DNA of 64,000 nt. Origin: Jiella soli (lineage in GTDB: Bacteria > Pseudomonadota > Alphaproteobacteria > Rhizobiales > Rhizobiaceae). The stretch spans positions 173,332 through 237,331 of the forward strand of contig NZ_JAJAVB010000016.1 of NCBI RefSeq assembly GCF_020615385.1, in the 5' to 3' direction. Below, piece by piece: positions 52,476 through 62,644 of the stretch. Every line of letters starts with the position of its first letter. The stretch's first letter is position 1. Under the pieces are notes generated by a model that ran no database searches, had not been told where the DNA came from, and saw only the letters and a list, made by a program, of their open reading frames with translations. The position numbers were made by a program, and so were the translations under genes.

Positions 52476-54226
52476 TGCGCGTATCCTCCATCCTCCGCCG
52501 CGCCGTCGCTCAAACGCCCCCAGAGGCGCAGGGCTCCGCGGTTTCGCCCTATGATCGCTTCGGCCGCCGGCGCCGGCTCTGCGAGCCGCCCAAGAACCGC
52601 GGCCGCTTCCTGATCGCGCTCGGCCTGTTCTTCGGCGTCTACGGGGTGATCGGCGGGCGGCTGGTGGAATGGGGCATGGCGCCGGAGGAGACCGCCTCCT
52701 ATTACGGAGTCCACGACCAGATCATGGCCGCGCGGCCCGACATCGTCGACCGCAACGGGCAGGTGCTGGCAACCGACATCAAGACCGCCTCGCTCTTTGC
52801 CGAGCCCCGCAGGATCATCGATCCGGACGAAGCGAGCGAACTGCTGCTCAGCGTCTTGCCGGAGATGGACCCCAAGTGGCTCTACAAGCGGCTGTCCTCG
52901 AAAGCCGGCTTCACCTGGCTGCGCCGCGAGCTGACGCCGGGCCAGCAGCAACAGATCCTCGACCTCGGCATCCCCGGTATCGGCTTCCGCACCGAGAAGC
53001 GCCGCTTCTATCCCGGTGGCAACACTGCGTCCTTCATCGTCGGCCATGTGAACGTCGACAATCAGGGCACGGCCGGGATGGAGAAATATATCGACGACAA
53101 CGACGGCTATCTCGCCCTGCAGAAGGCCGGACTTGCCGTCAGCGCCGACCTTAAACCGGTGAAGCTCTCGCTCGACCTGCGCGTCCAGCACATCGTGCGC
53201 GACGAGATCGAGGCGGCGATGACGCGCTACGACGCCAAGGCGGCGGGCGGCGTGATCCTCGACGTCAATACCGGCGAAGTGCTCGCGATGAGTTCGGTCC
53301 CGGACTACGACCCCAACGATCCGGCGCAGGCGCTCGACAAGGATCGCCTCAACCGCATGTCGGCGGGCCTGTTCGAGATGGGCTCGACCTTCAAGACCTT
53401 CACCACCGCGATGGCGCTCGATTCCGGCAAGGTGAAGCTCTCCGACTCGTTCGACGCGACGAAGCCCCTGCATATCGGCGGCTTCACCATTCACGACTTC
53501 CACGCCAAGCGCCGCATGCTGTCGGTTCCGGAGGTCTTCATCTACTCCTCCAATGTCGGCTCGGCGCATGAGGCGATGGCGGTCGGCATTCCCGGCCATC
53601 AGGCCTTCCTGACCAAACTCGGCCTGTTGTCGCGGATGCAGACGGAGCTCCCGGAGGTCGCGACCCCGACGCAGCCGAAGGAGTGGAAGCTGATCAACTC
53701 GATGACCATCGCCTTCGGCCACGGCGTCTCGACGACGCCGCTGCAGACGGCGGTCGCCGCGGCGGCGCTGATGAACGGCGGCCGGCTGATCGAGCCGACC
53801 TTCCTGCCGCGCACCGAGGAAGAGGCTGACAAGGTCGCACAGCAGGTCGTGTCGAAGCAGACCTCGGACGAGATGCGCTATCTCTTCCGGCTCAACGTCG
53901 CCGACCAGCGTGGCTCGGGCAACCGGGCGGACGTGCCGGGCTACAAGGTCGGCGGCAAGACCGGCACCGCCAACAAGGTCGTCAACGGCCGTTATTCCGA
54001 TACCAAGAAGTTCAACGCCTTCCTGGCCGCCTTCCCGACCGACCATCCCCGCTATGTCGTGCTCGTGGTGATCGACGAGCCGCATCCGGAAAAGGGCCAG
54101 CATTACGCGACGGCTGGCATGAACGCGGCTCCGACGGTCGGCAACATCATCCGCCGCACTGCGGCTCTCCTTGGAGTGAAGCCGGACTTCGGTGAAGACG
54201 GCAAGCAGCTGCTGGTATCTTATTAG
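52475..54226 (+). CDS. ftsI: Division-specific penicillin-binding protein 3 (peptidoglycan transpeptidase)
   Basis: 583 residues from the ATG at 52475 (TGATG overlap with ftsL); the GTG one codon earlier is equivalent. A short cytoplasmic tail and a membrane helix (~45-62) precede the PBP dimerisation domain and the transpeptidase domain with SxxK Ser304-x-x-Lys307 (GSTFK), SSN (YSSNVGS) and KTGT (GKTGTAN). It crosslinks septal peptidoglycan and is the target of beta-lactams. A 254-nt gap separates it from murE, the largest break in the cluster. Confidence 0.96.
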   Translation: MRVSSILRRAVAQTPPEAQGSAVSPYDRFGRRRRLCEPPKNRGRFLIALGLFFGVYGVIGGRLVEWGMAPEETASYYGVHDQIMAARPDIVDRNGQVLATDIKTASLFAEPRRIIDPDEASELLLSVLPEMDPKWLYKRLSSKAGFTWLRRELTPGQQQQILDLGIPGIGFRTEKRRFYPGGNTASFIVGHVNVDNQGTAGMEKYIDDNDGYLALQKAGLAVSADLKPVKLSLDLRVQHIVRDEIEAAMTRYDAKAAGGVILDVNTGEVLAMSSVPDYDPNDPAQALDKDRLNRMSAGLFEMGSTFKTFTTAMALDSGKVKLSDSFDATKPLHIGGFTIHDFHAKRRMLSVPEVFIYSSNVGSAHEAMAVGIPGHQAFLTKLGLLSRMQTELPEVATPTQPKEWKLINSMTIAFGHGVSTTPLQTAVAAAALMNGGRLIEPTFLPRTEEEADKVAQQVVSKQTSDEMRYLFRLNVADQRGSGNRADVPGYKVGGKTGTANKVVNGRYSDTKKFNAFLAAFPTDHPRYVVLVVIDEPHPEKGQHYATAGMNAAPTVGNIIRRTAALLGVKPDFGEDGKQLLVSY

Positions 54227-54480
54227 GCGACCATCGTTCGCCGCGGCACTGCAGGCGCCGCGGCGATGCCGGGGCCTGCAAAGGGCGGGTCTGGCCTGGC
54301 GGAGGTCACCGTGCCCGGCCGCCCGTCTTTGTGCAGAGCCGGCGGCGGTGTCGCACGTTTGGCCCGTCGGCGTGGCGCGAAGACATCGCCCCCGTATTCC
54401 CGTGTCGGGCTCTAGACTATAGAAGACCCGTCGGCCGGAATGATGGAAACCGGCGAATAACATAGCGCGGAACATGGTGA

Positions 54481-55926
54481 ATGAAGCTTTCGACCCTCGC
54501 AGACGGCCTCGGCGCACGTCCTAGCGATCGCGATCCCGAGATCCTTGGCCTGTCGGCAGATTCGCGCGTCGTCGAGCCAGGCTTCCTGTTCGCTGCCCTG
54601 CCAGGGGTAAAGGCCGATGGCGCGAAATTCGTTGCCGCTGCCGAGGCGGCGGGGGCCGCCGCGGTCCTCTGCGGCGAGGGCGCTTCGATCAGTACAGCGC
54701 TGCCGGTCGTGCAGGCGGCCGATCCGCGGCGCGCGCTGGCGCTGATGGCTGCTCGCTTTTTCGGCCGCCAGCCGGATCACGTGGTCGCCGTCACCGGTAC
54801 CGCTGGCAAGACCTCGATCGCGACCTTCACCCGCCAGATCTGGGAGAAGACCGGCCATGCCGCCGCCTCCATCGGCACCACCGGCGTCGTCGCGCCCGGC
54901 CGCGACGACTACGGCTCGCTGACCACCCCCGATCCGGTCGCGCTCGCCCGGCTGATGGCAGAGCTCGCAGCTGCAGGCGTCACCCATGCGGCGATGGAGG
55001 CATCGAGCCACGGCATCGACCAGCGCCGGCTCGACGGCGTCGTCCTGTCGGCCGCTGGCTTCAGCAATCTTGGGCACGACCATCTCGACTACCACCCGGA
55101 CCTCGACTCCTACTTCGCCGCCAAGATGCGGTTGTTCACGACGCTTCTGCCGAAGGGCGCGCCGGCCGTCATCAATGCCGACGATGCCTGGTCGGGCCGT
55201 GCGATCGAGGTCGCGACCGCGGTTGGAGCGCGCGTCCTGACCGTCGGCCGGGGCGGCCAGCTCCTGACCTTGAAGCGGCTCGAGCACGAGCGCAGCCGCC
55301 AGATCGGCGAGATCGAGGCGGACGGGCGCATCCACCGCGTCGTCCTGCCGCTCGCCGGCGGCTTCCAGATGTCGAACGCGCTGGTCGCGGCGGGCCTTGC
55401 CATCGCCACCGGGACGAAGCCCGCCGAGGCGCTGGAAGCGCTGGAGACGCTGAAGGGTGCGTCGGGCCGGTTGGAGCTTGCCGGCACGACCTCGTCCGGT
55501 GCCCCGGTCTTCGTCGACTACGCTCACAAGCCGGAGGCGCTGGAGAACGTCCTGTCGTCGGTCCGTCCCTTCACGACGGGTCGGGTGATCGTCGTCATCG
55601 GTTGCGGCGGCGACCGCGACAGGGCCAAGCGGCCGATGATGGGGGAGATCGCCACCCGGCTCGCCGACGTCGTCTTCGTCACCGACGACAATCCCCGCAC
55701 CGAGGATCCCGCGGCGATCCGCGCCGAGATCATGGCCGCGGCGCCGGGTGCGCAGGAGATCGGCGACCGCCGTGCGGCGATCCGCGCCGCCGTCGGCGAG
55801 GCGAAGGCCGGCGACAGCGTCGTCGTCGCCGGCAAGGGCCACGAGATCGGTCAGACCGTCGGCACGACGACCCATCACTTCAGCGACCATGAAGAAGTTC
55901 GCGCAGCCATCGCGGGAACCGCCTGA
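54481..55926 (+). CDS. murE: UDP-MurNAc-tripeptide synthetase (meso-diaminopimelate-adding)
   Basis: 481 residues. ATP-binding loop TGTAGKTS at 105-112, and DNPR at 403-406, the motif that selects meso-diaminopimelate over lysine. It adds meso-DAP to UDP-MurNAc-Ala-Glu in the cytoplasm. It follows a 254-nt gene-free gap after ftsI that could hold an internal promoter (CTAGACTATAG near 54413 is -10-like). It overlaps murF by TGATG. Confidence 0.96.
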   Translation: MKLSTLADGLGARPSDRDPEILGLSADSRVVEPGFLFAALPGVKADGAKFVAAAEAAGAAAVLCGEGASISTALPVVQAADPRRALALMAARFFGRQPDHVVAVTGTAGKTSIATFTRQIWEKTGHAAASIGTTGVVAPGRDDYGSLTTPDPVALARLMAELAAAGVTHAAMEASSHGIDQRRLDGVVLSAAGFSNLGHDHLDYHPDLDSYFAAKMRLFTTLLPKGAPAVINADDAWSGRAIEVATAVGARVLTVGRGGQLLTLKRLEHERSRQIGEIEADGRIHRVVLPLAGGFQMSNALVAAGLAIATGTKPAEALEALETLKGASGRLELAGTTSSGAPVFVDYAHKPEALENVLSSVRPFTTGRVIVVIGCGGDRDRAKRPMMGEIATRLADVVFVTDDNPRTEDPAAIRAEIMAAAPGAQEIGDRRAAIRAAVGEAKAGDSVVVAGKGHEIGQTVGTTTHHFSDHEEVRAAIAGTA

Positions 55927-57398
55927 TGACCGATATGCTCTGGGAAACCTCCGTCCTTCTGCAGGCGATGAACGCCCGGCCGATCGGCGTTCCGCCATCG
56001 GGCATAACCGGCATCTCCATCGATACCCGCACGCTGGAGCCGGGCGACGCCTTCTTCGCCATCCGCGGCGAACGCTTCGACGGGCACGACTTCCTGACCG
56101 CCGCGACCAAGGCCGGCGCGGCGCTGCACGTCGTGGCGGAGCAGAAGCTTCCCGCGCTCGGCCGGGTGCAGTCGCCGATCCTCGTCGTCGACGACGTCCT
56201 GCAGGCGCTGTCGCGCCTCGCCGAGGCTTCGCGCGCCCGCTCCAAGGCGCAGATCGTCGCCGTCACCGGGAGCGTCGGCAAGACCACCACCAAGGAGGCG
56301 CTCCGCCACGGCCTGTCGGCCGTCGGCACCGTCCATGCGAGCGCGGCCTCGTTCAACAATCATTGGGGCGTCCCGCTCAGCCTCGCGCGCCTGCCGGCTG
56401 ACGCCCGCTATGCGGTGTTCGAGATCGGGATGAACCATCCGGGCGAGATCCGCCCGCTGGTGAAGCTCGTGCGGCCGCATGTCGCCATCGTCACGCTGAT
56501 CGCGCCCGCCCATCTCGGGCATTTCCGCGATCTCGACGAGATCGCCGAGGCCAAGGCCGAGATCTTCGAGGGTCTGGTTCCGGGCGGCACGGCGCTCCTC
56601 AATGCCGACGATCCGCAATGCGGGCCGCTCGCCACCTTCGCCCGCAAGGCCGGCGTCACCGAGATCGCGACCTTCGGCGAGGCGACGGGTGCCGACTTCC
56701 GGCTCCTGAACTTCGCCCCGCAATCGGGCGGAGCCGAGGTGGAGGCGGAGATCGCGGGCGAGCCCGTCCGCTTCACGCTTGCCTCCCCCGGCCGGCACAT
56801 GGCGCAGAACTGCCTCGCCGTGCTCGGCGCCGCGCACCGGATCGGCGCCGACGTCCATGCCGTCGCCGCGGCGCTCTCCTCCTGGCGAGCGGTCAAGGGC
56901 CGCGGCGCGCGCTACCGGCTGGCGATGCCGGGCGGCGGAACGGTCGAACTGATCGACGACAGCTACAATGCCAACCCGGCCTCGATGCGCGCGGCGATCG
57001 AGGTTCTCGCCGGCGCCGAGACCGGCGAGGGCGGGCGCCGCATCGCGGTTCTCGGCGACATGCTGGAGCTCGGCCGCCATGCGCCCGAATTGCATGCCGC
57101 GCTTGCCGAACCGCTCGGCTCGGCCGGCATCGACATGGTCTTCCTCGCCGGCGAGGAGATGAAGGCGCTCGACGACGTCCTCGCCGGGGGCGTCGCCTGT
57201 GAATGGCACGAGACCAATGACGAGCTCCTCGCAGCGCTCTTGAAGACGATGCGCGCTGGCGACGTCGTGATGATGAAGGCTTCCAAGAGCATCGGCTTTG
57301 CGCCGCTGATCGAACGGGTGCTGTCGAAATATCCACCGCACGCGGCCGACGCCGCCCTGTCGACCCCTTCGAACGCCGACGCTCCGGGAGCCGCTTGA
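55926..57398 (+). CDS. murF: UDP-MurNAc-pentapeptide synthetase (D-Ala-D-Ala-adding)
   Basis: 490 residues. Mur ligase fold with ATP-binding [10 protein letters not shown] at 114-123, [21 protein letters not shown] and [11 protein letters not shown]. It adds D-Ala-D-Ala to the UDP-MurNAc-tripeptide. It overlaps murE and mraY by one base each (TGATG). The C-terminal ~25 residues are Ala/Pro-rich and longer than in E. coli. Confidence 0.96.
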   Translation: MTDMLWETSVLLQAMNARPIGVPPSGITGISIDTRTLEPGDAFFAIRGERFDGHDFLTAATKAGAALHVVAEQKLPALGRVQSPILVVDDVLQALSRLAEASRARSKAQIVAVTGSVGKTTTKEALRHGLSAVGTVHASAASFNNHWGVPLSLARLPADARYAVFEIGMNHPGEIRPLVKLVRPHVAIVTLIAPAHLGHFRDLDEIAEAKAEIFEGLVPGGTALLNADDPQCGPLATFARKAGVTEIATFGEATGADFRLLNFAPQSGGAEVEAEIAGEPVRFTLASPGRHMAQNCLAVLGAAHRIGADVHAVAAALSSWRAVKGRGARYRLAMPGGGTVELIDDSYNANPASMRAAIEVLAGAETGEGGRRIAVLGDMLELGRHAPELHAALAEPLGSAGIDMVFLAGEEMKALDDVLAGGVACEWHETNDELLAALLKTMRAGDVVMMKASKSIGFAPLIERVLSKYPPHAADAALSTPSNADAPGAA

Positions 57399-58480
57399 TG
57401 ATCGCCTATCTCGGGAACTTCGCCGACGTCTTTCCGCTGTTCAACGTTTTCCGCTACATCACCTTCCGCACCGGCGCGTCGATGATCACCGGCTTCATCG
57501 TCGTCTTCCTGTTCGGGCCGGCGATCATCGCGGCGCTCAGGATCCGCCAGGGCAAGGGCCAGCCGATCCGTGCCGACGGGCCGCAGACGCATTTCAAGAA
57601 GGCCGGCACGCCGACCATGGGGGGGCTGATGATCCTGTCGGGCGTTCTCGTCTCGACGCTTCTTTGGGCCGACCTTTCCAATGTCTATGTCTGGACCGTG
57701 CTGCTCGTCACCGTCGGCTTCGGCGGCATCGGCTTCTACGACGACTATCTGAAGGTGACGAAGCAGAGCCACAAGGGCTATTCCGGCAAGGCCCGTCTGG
57801 CGCTCGAATTCATGATCGCGGGCCTTGCCGCCGTAATCATCGTGCGCGCGGGGACGGGCAGCTTCGCCACCTCGCTCGCCTTTCCCTTCATCAAGGAACT
57901 CCTGCTCGACCTCGGCTGGTTCTATGTCGGCTTCGCAGCCGTCGTCGTCGTCGGTGCCGGCAATGCCGTCAACCTCACCGACGGGCTGGATGGTCTAGCG
58001 ATCGTGCCGATCATGATTGCTGCGGCGGCCCTCGGCCTTATCGCCTATGTCGCCGGCAATGTGAACTTCGCCAACTACCTGCAGATCCACTACGTCCTCG
58101 GCACGGGCGAGTTGTCGCCGCTTTGCGGCGCGGTGATCGGCGCGGGCCTCGGCTTTCTCTGGTTCAACGCGCCGCCCGCCGCGATCTTCATGGGCGACAC
58201 CGGCTCTCTGGCGCTCGGCGGCCTCACCGGAACGGTCGCCGTCGCCACCAAGCACGAACTGGTGCTGGCCATCATCGGCGGTCTCTTCGTGATCGAGGCG
58301 CTGTCGGTGATCATCCAGGTCGCCTCGTTCAAGCTGACGGGCAAGCGGGTGTTCCTGATGGCGCCGATCCACCATCATTTCGAAAAGCTCGGCTGGACGG
58401 AGAGCCAGGTCGTGGTCCGCTTCTGGATCATCGCCTTCATGCTCGCCTTCGTCGGACTGTCGACACTGAAACTGAGATAG
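57398..58480 (+). CDS. mraY: Phospho-MurNAc-pentapeptide transferase
   Basis: 360 residues with ten membrane helices. It transfers phospho-MurNAc-pentapeptide to undecaprenyl phosphate, making lipid I on the inner face of the membrane. Motifs: [11 protein letters not shown] near 68-78, [17 protein letters not shown] (Asp195 and Asp198), and [12 protein letters not shown] near the end. The start is the ATG overlapping the murF stop. Confidence 0.97.
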   Translation: MIAYLGNFADVFPLFNVFRYITFRTGASMITGFIVVFLFGPAIIAALRIRQGKGQPIRADGPQTHFKKAGTPTMGGLMILSGVLVSTLLWADLSNVYVWTVLLVTVGFGGIGFYDDYLKVTKQSHKGYSGKARLALEFMIAGLAAVIIVRAGTGSFATSLAFPFIKELLLDLGWFYVGFAAVVVVGAGNAVNLTDGLDGLAIVPIMIAAAALGLIAYVAGNVNFANYLQIHYVLGTGELSPLCGAVIGAGLGFLWFNAPPAAIFMGDTGSLALGGLTGTVAVATKHELVLAIIGGLFVIEALSVIIQVASFKLTGKRVFLMAPIHHHFEKLGWTESQVVVRFWIIAFMLAFVGLSTLKLR

Positions 58481-58494
58481 GGTGCCGCCTTAAG

Positions 58495-59889
58495 ATGATT
58501 CCGGCCCGCTCCTTCTTCGGCAAATCCGTGGCGCTCTTCGGGCTCGGCGGCTCGGGGCTCGCCACGGCGCGCGCGCTCGTCGCCGGCGGCGCCGACGTGC
58601 TTGCCTTCGACGACAATCCCAACAGCGTCGCGGCGGCCGAGGCGGAGGGCATTCCGACCGGCGACCTTCGCAAGGCAGACTGGTCCCGCTTCCTCGCCCT
58701 CGTCCTGTCGCCCGGCGTGCCGCTCACCCATCCCAAGCCGCACTGGACGGTGGAACTCGCGCGGCTCGCCGAGATCCCGGTGATCGGCGACATCGAGTTG
58801 TTCTGCCGTGAGCGCAGGCTGGTCGCGCCCGAGGCGCCGTTCTGCGCGATCACAGGAACCAACGGCAAGTCGACGACGACGGCGCTGATCGCGCACTGCG
58901 TGAAGTCGGCGGGCCGCGACTCCCAGCTCGGCGGCAATATCGGCGTCGCCGTCATGACGCTCGATCCGATCGCGCCCGAACGGCATTACGTCGTCGAATG
59001 CTCATCCTATCAGATCGATCTTGCGCCGACGATCGATCCCTCGGTCGGGATCCTGCTCAACCTGACGCCCGACCATCTCGACCGCCACGGCTCGATGGGC
59101 AATTACGCGGCGATCAAGGCGCGCCTCGTTGCCGGCTCCCGGCGTGCGGTGATTGGTATCGACGACGACCCGTGCCGGCAGATCGCCGCCGAACTGGAAT
59201 CGGACGGCGCGGAGGTCACGCGGATCTCGACGGCTGGTCCCGTGGCCGGCGGTGTCGGGCTCGCTGGCGGGGCGCTTGTCCGCTCGATGCCGGGCGCGCC
59301 GGAGGCGAGGTTCGACGTCGCCGGCATCGGATCCTTGCGCGGGCGCCACAATGCGCAGAACGCCGCCGCGGCCATCGCCGCCCTGACGCTCTTCGGCCTG
59401 TCGGACGAGGAGATCAGGGAAGGGCTCAGAAGCTTTCCGGGCCTCGTCCACAGGATGGAGGAGGTCGCGATGCGCGGCCGGGTGCTCTTCGTCAACGACT
59501 CCAAGGCCACCAATGCGGACGCCGCGGCGCCGGCGCTCGCCGCCTTCGGCCGGATCTATTGGATCGCCGGCGGACTGCCCAAAGAAGGCGGGATCGCGCC
59601 GCTCGCGCCCTTCTTCCCGCGGATCGCCAAGGCCTATCTGATCGGCGAGGCGGCTCCGGCCTTCGCCGCCACGCTTGGTAAACGGATTCCTTACGAAATC
59701 TCTGGCACACTCGCGGTTGCCGTCGCCAATGCGGCTGCGGACGCCGCGGCGGCCGACGAGGACGCGGTCGTCCTTCTGTCTCCGGCCTGTGCCAGTTTCG
59801 ACCAGTTCCGCAACTTCGAGGTGCGCGGCGAGGCGTTCCGCGAAACGGTCTGCGCGCTGCCGGGCGTTGAACCGATCCGCAAGGGGTGA
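58495..59889 (+). CDS. murD: UDP-MurNAc-L-alanine:D-glutamate ligase
   Basis: 464 residues from the ATG at 58495, 14 nt after mraY; upstream in-frame residues lie inside mraY and are not family-like. An N-terminal Rossmann-like UDP-binding domain ([17 protein letters not shown]) precedes the ATP loop TGTNGKST at 120-127, with [31 protein letters not shown] and [12 protein letters not shown] following. It adds D-glutamate to UDP-MurNAc-Ala. Confidence 0.96.
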   Translation: MIPARSFFGKSVALFGLGGSGLATARALVAGGADVLAFDDNPNSVAAAEAEGIPTGDLRKADWSRFLALVLSPGVPLTHPKPHWTVELARLAEIPVIGDIELFCRERRLVAPEAPFCAITGTNGKSTTTALIAHCVKSAGRDSQLGGNIGVAVMTLDPIAPERHYVVECSSYQIDLAPTIDPSVGILLNLTPDHLDRHGSMGNYAAIKARLVAGSRRAVIGIDDDPCRQIAAELESDGAEVTRISTAGPVAGGVGLAGGALVRSMPGAPEARFDVAGIGSLRGRHNAQNAAAAIAALTLFGLSDEEIREGLRSFPGLVHRMEEVAMRGRVLFVNDSKATNADAAAPALAAFGRIYWIAGGLPKEGGIAPLAPFFPRIAKAYLIGEAAPAFAATLGKRIPYEISGTLAVAVANAAADAAAADEDAVVLLSPACASFDQFRNFEVRGEAFRETVCALPGVEPIRKG

Positions 59890-59891
59890 AG

Positions 59892-61046
59892 ATGACGAGC
59901 CGGGCCAAACGCAACGTGATCAGCGACTGGTGGTGGGGGATCGACCGCTGGCTCCTGGCGGCCTTCCTGACGCTGCTCGTCGGCGGCGTCGTCCTGTCCT
60001 TTGCCGCCAGCCCGCCGGTTGCCGAGCGCATCGGGCTCGAACCGTTTCACTTCGTCAAGCGCCATGCCGCCTTCCTGGTGCCTTCGGCGCTCGTCATGTT
60101 CGGCTGTTCGCTGCTCACGCCGAAGCAGGTGCGGCGGGCCTCGCTTCTCGGCCTCGGCATCTCGCTGGTGCTGATGGCGCTGGCGCTTTTCGTGGGAACC
60201 GAGATCAAGGGCGCTAGGCGCTGGATCGATTTTGGGCCTTTGAACATCCAGCCGTCGGAGTTCATGAAGCCCTGCTTCGTCGTCGTCTGCGCCTGGCTCT
60301 TCGCGGAGAAGGCGCAGCGGCCGGAGATTCCGGGCAATCTGTTCGCGCTGATCCTGCTTCTCGTCGTCGCCGCGCTGCTCGTCGCCCAGCCCGATCTCGG
60401 CCAGACCATCCTGACCGCGGGCGTCTGGGGCGGCCTCTTCTTCATGGCCGGCATGCCCTGGCTCTGGATCGTCGTTCTCGGCGGCTTCGGCCTCGCCGGC
60501 GTCTCGGGCGCCTATTTCGTGTTCCCGCACGTGGCGAGCCGCATCAACCGGTTTTGGACCGGCGAGGGCGACACCTACCAGACCGATACGGCGCGCGAGG
60601 CGATCATGCATGGCGGCTGGCTCGGCCAGGGACCCGGCGAGGGCACCGTCAAGCGCCTCCTGCCCGACAGCCACACCGATTTCGCCTTCTCGGTCCTCGC
60701 CGAGGAGTTCGGCATCATCGCCTGCATGATCCTCGCCGCGATCTTCGCCTTTATCGTCCTGCGCGGCCTGTCGGTGGCGATGAAGCAGCGCGACGTCTCC
60801 ACGCGGCTGTCGATCTGCGGCCTCGTCTTCCTGTTCGGCCTGCAGTCGATCATCAACATGGCGGTGAACCTGCAGCTGATGCCGGCCAAGGGCATGACGC
60901 TGCCCTTCATTTCCTATGGCGGCTCCTCGATGATCGCCGTGGCGATGGCCGCCGGCTTCGTCCTGGCCCTCACGCGGCGAAGGCCGGAAAACCGCTCCTA
61001 TACCGATCACCTCGTCCAGCGCACGGCGGTGCTGCACGGGGTGTAG
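59892..61046 (+). CDS. ftsW: Septal peptidoglycan polymerase FtsW (SEDS family)
   Basis: 384 residues from the ATG at 59892, with AAGGGG 5 nt upstream; a GTG at 59886 is the alternative. Ten membrane helices of the SEDS fold, with KGARRWIDFGPLNIQPSEFMK, GEGTVKRLLPDSHTDFAFSVLAEEFG and PFISYGGSSM. It polymerises lipid II at the septum with FtsI. It overlaps or abuts murD and is followed by the frameshifted small gene. Confidence 0.96.
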   Translation: MTSRAKRNVISDWWWGIDRWLLAAFLTLLVGGVVLSFAASPPVAERIGLEPFHFVKRHAAFLVPSALVMFGCSLLTPKQVRRASLLGLGISLVLMALALFVGTEIKGARRWIDFGPLNIQPSEFMKPCFVVVCAWLFAEKAQRPEIPGNLFALILLLVVAALLVAQPDLGQTILTAGVWGGLFFMAGMPWLWIVVLGGFGLAGVSGAYFVFPHVASRINRFWTGEGDTYQTDTAREAIMHGGWLGQGPGEGTVKRLLPDSHTDFAFSVLAEEFGIIACMILAAIFAFIVLRGLSVAMKQRDVSTRLSICGLVFLFGLQSIINMAVNLQLMPAKGMTLPFISYGGSSMIAVAMAAGFVLALTRRRPENRSYTDHLVQRTAVLHGV

Positions 61047-61047
61047 A

Positions 61048-61328
61048 ATGGGCGGCGGAGACGATGAACGACCAGACGGCCCGCAAGGTGCTCCCCGCGC
61101 CCCCAAGACAGAAGTCGAACGAGAACAGATCAAGCTGGGTGCGGCCTATTTGAATGGTATAGCCGTCGGACTGTTTCTGGTCGGGGCCTCTCGCTTCCTA
61201 CCTCCATTCTCCTGGCCGGCTCGACCGGCTGGAACGTCTTGATTGCCGTTCTCGTCGGTTTGTTTTGCCTTGGCGGAAGTCCGGTCCTACATATGAGGGC
61301 GAGACGAATGCACGAGGGGTCTGGAACG
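61048..61328 (+). pseudogene. Frameshifted small two-helix membrane protein
   Basis: One frame reads from the ATG at 61048 through a first helix (QIKLGAAYLNGIAVGLFLVGA) and stops at 61242. The expected second helix and a basic end (NVLIAVLVGLFCLGGSP, then LHMRARRMHEG) are encoded in the next frame from about 61200. Joined, they give the two-helix layout common to small rhizobial membrane proteins with a terminal LH-x-x-AR-type end. A TGA in the first frame at 61330-61332 overlapping the next ATG suggests the original stop. Either a one-base loss near 61195-61205 (plus a later compensating change) or a sequencing error would explain it. Confidence 0.45.
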
Positions 61329-61463
61329 ATGATGATCGTCGCCTATGCGCTGGCAGTTCTACTGATCCCGGCTTCCGCCTACGCCATTTCCCTCTGGGTC
61401 GAGCGGGAAAATCGGAAGATCGATGACCGTGCGCGTGCCCGGGTGCGCGTACAGCATCGCTAG
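61329..61463 (+). CDS. Small membrane protein (44 residues)
   Basis: From the ATG at 61329: one membrane helix (IVAYALAVLLIPASAYAISLW) followed by a basic and acidic tail (RENRKIDDRARARVRVQHR). Its start overlaps a TGA in the frame of the preceding broken gene, as for a coupled gene pair. The same frame continues without a stop from the second-helix segment upstream, so it could instead be the C-terminus of one longer frameshifted product. Unknown function. Confidence 0.45.
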   Translation: MMIVAYALAVLLIPASAYAISLWVERENRKIDDRARARVRVQHR

Positions 61464-61515
61464 GATCCGCCGAACGGCGCTTGTCCCTGCGCCTCCAACG
61501 CTCTAACCCCACCGC

Positions 61516-62616
61516 ATGACCACGATCCTTCTCGCCGCCGGCGGTACCGGCGGCCACCTCTTTCCCGCCGAAGCGCTGGCGCACGAACTCCTCGCGCGCG
61601 GCTTCTCCGTCGAGCTCGTCACCGACGAGCGGGCCGGGCGCTTTGCCGAGCGCTTTCCGGTGCCGTCGGTCCATCGCGTCCGATCGGCGACCTTCGGCTC
61701 GAAGAATCCCATCGCCGTCGCGTCGTCGCTGTGGACCCTGTGGCGCGGATTCCGTGAGGCCGGCGCGCTGGTGCGTACGCTGCGGCCTGCGGTCGTCGTC
61801 GGCTTCGGCGGCTATCCGACCGTGCCGCCGCTGATGGCGGCGATCCGGGCCGGGCGTGCGACGCTGATCCACGAGCAGAACGCGGTGATGGGACGCGCCA
61901 ACAAGTTTCTGGCGGGCCGGGTCGACCGCATCGCCGCCGGCATCCCGCAGGACGGCGCCGATCCGGCCTATGCCGCAAAGATCACCGTCACCGGCAATCC
62001 CGTGCGCCCGCCCGTGCTGGAGGCGGCGAAGTCGCCTTACGAGGTGCCGCTGCCGGACGGCCCGTTCCGGCTCGTCGTCTTCGGCGGCAGCCAGGGCGCG
62101 CAGTTCTTCTCCGAAGCCGTTCCGAAGGCGATCGACCACTTGCCCGAGGATCTGCGCCGGCGGCTGGTCGTCACGCAGCAGGCCCGTCCCGATGACGAGG
62201 CGCGGGTGCGCGCGTTCTATGCCGAGCGCGGGATCGAAGCCCATGTCGCCCCCTTCTTCAACGACATGGCCGAGCGCATCGGCGCGGCGCATCTGGTCGT
62301 CAGTCGCTCGGGCGCCTCGACGGTCTCGGAGATCGCGGTGATCGGGCGTCCGGCGATCCTTGTGCCCTATCCCTACGCGCTCGACCACGACCAGGCGGCG
62401 AATGCGGCACGGCTGGAGGCTGCGGGCGGCTGCATCGTGGCGCGGCAGGCGGAGCTCTCGCCAGAGCGTCTGGCGGCGCTCGTCGCGGACATCGCCGCCG
62501 ATCCGGCCAAAGCCGAGGCGATGGCCGCAGCGGCGCGCTCGACCGGCATCGCCAATGCCGCCGCCTTGCTTGCCGATCTGGTTGCGTCTATGCCCCGGGC
62601 CGAGAAAACCGCCTGA
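61516..62616 (+). CDS. murG: UDP-GlcNAc:lipid I N-acetylglucosaminyltransferase
   Basis: 366 residues of the GT28 family. [13 protein letters not shown] (6-18) at the N-terminus is the glycine-rich acceptor loop; [34 protein letters not shown] and [11 protein letters not shown] follow. It converts lipid I to lipid II at the inner membrane. The ribosome binding site is weak. Separated by 28 nt from murC. Confidence 0.96.
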   Translation: MTTILLAAGGTGGHLFPAEALAHELLARGFSVELVTDERAGRFAERFPVPSVHRVRSATFGSKNPIAVASSLWTLWRGFREAGALVRTLRPAVVVGFGGYPTVPPLMAAIRAGRATLIHEQNAVMGRANKFLAGRVDRIAAGIPQDGADPAYAAKITVTGNPVRPPVLEAAKSPYEVPLPDGPFRLVVFGGSQGAQFFSEAVPKAIDHLPEDLRRRLVVTQQARPDDEARVRAFYAERGIEAHVAPFFNDMAERIGAAHLVVSRSGASTVSEIAVIGRPAILVPYPYALDHDQAANAARLEAAGGCIVARQAELSPERLAALVADIAADPAKAEAMAAAARSTGIANAAALLADLVASMPRAEKTA

Positions 62617-62644
62617 TCTTGCAAAGTTACGGGGAGGTGCGGCC

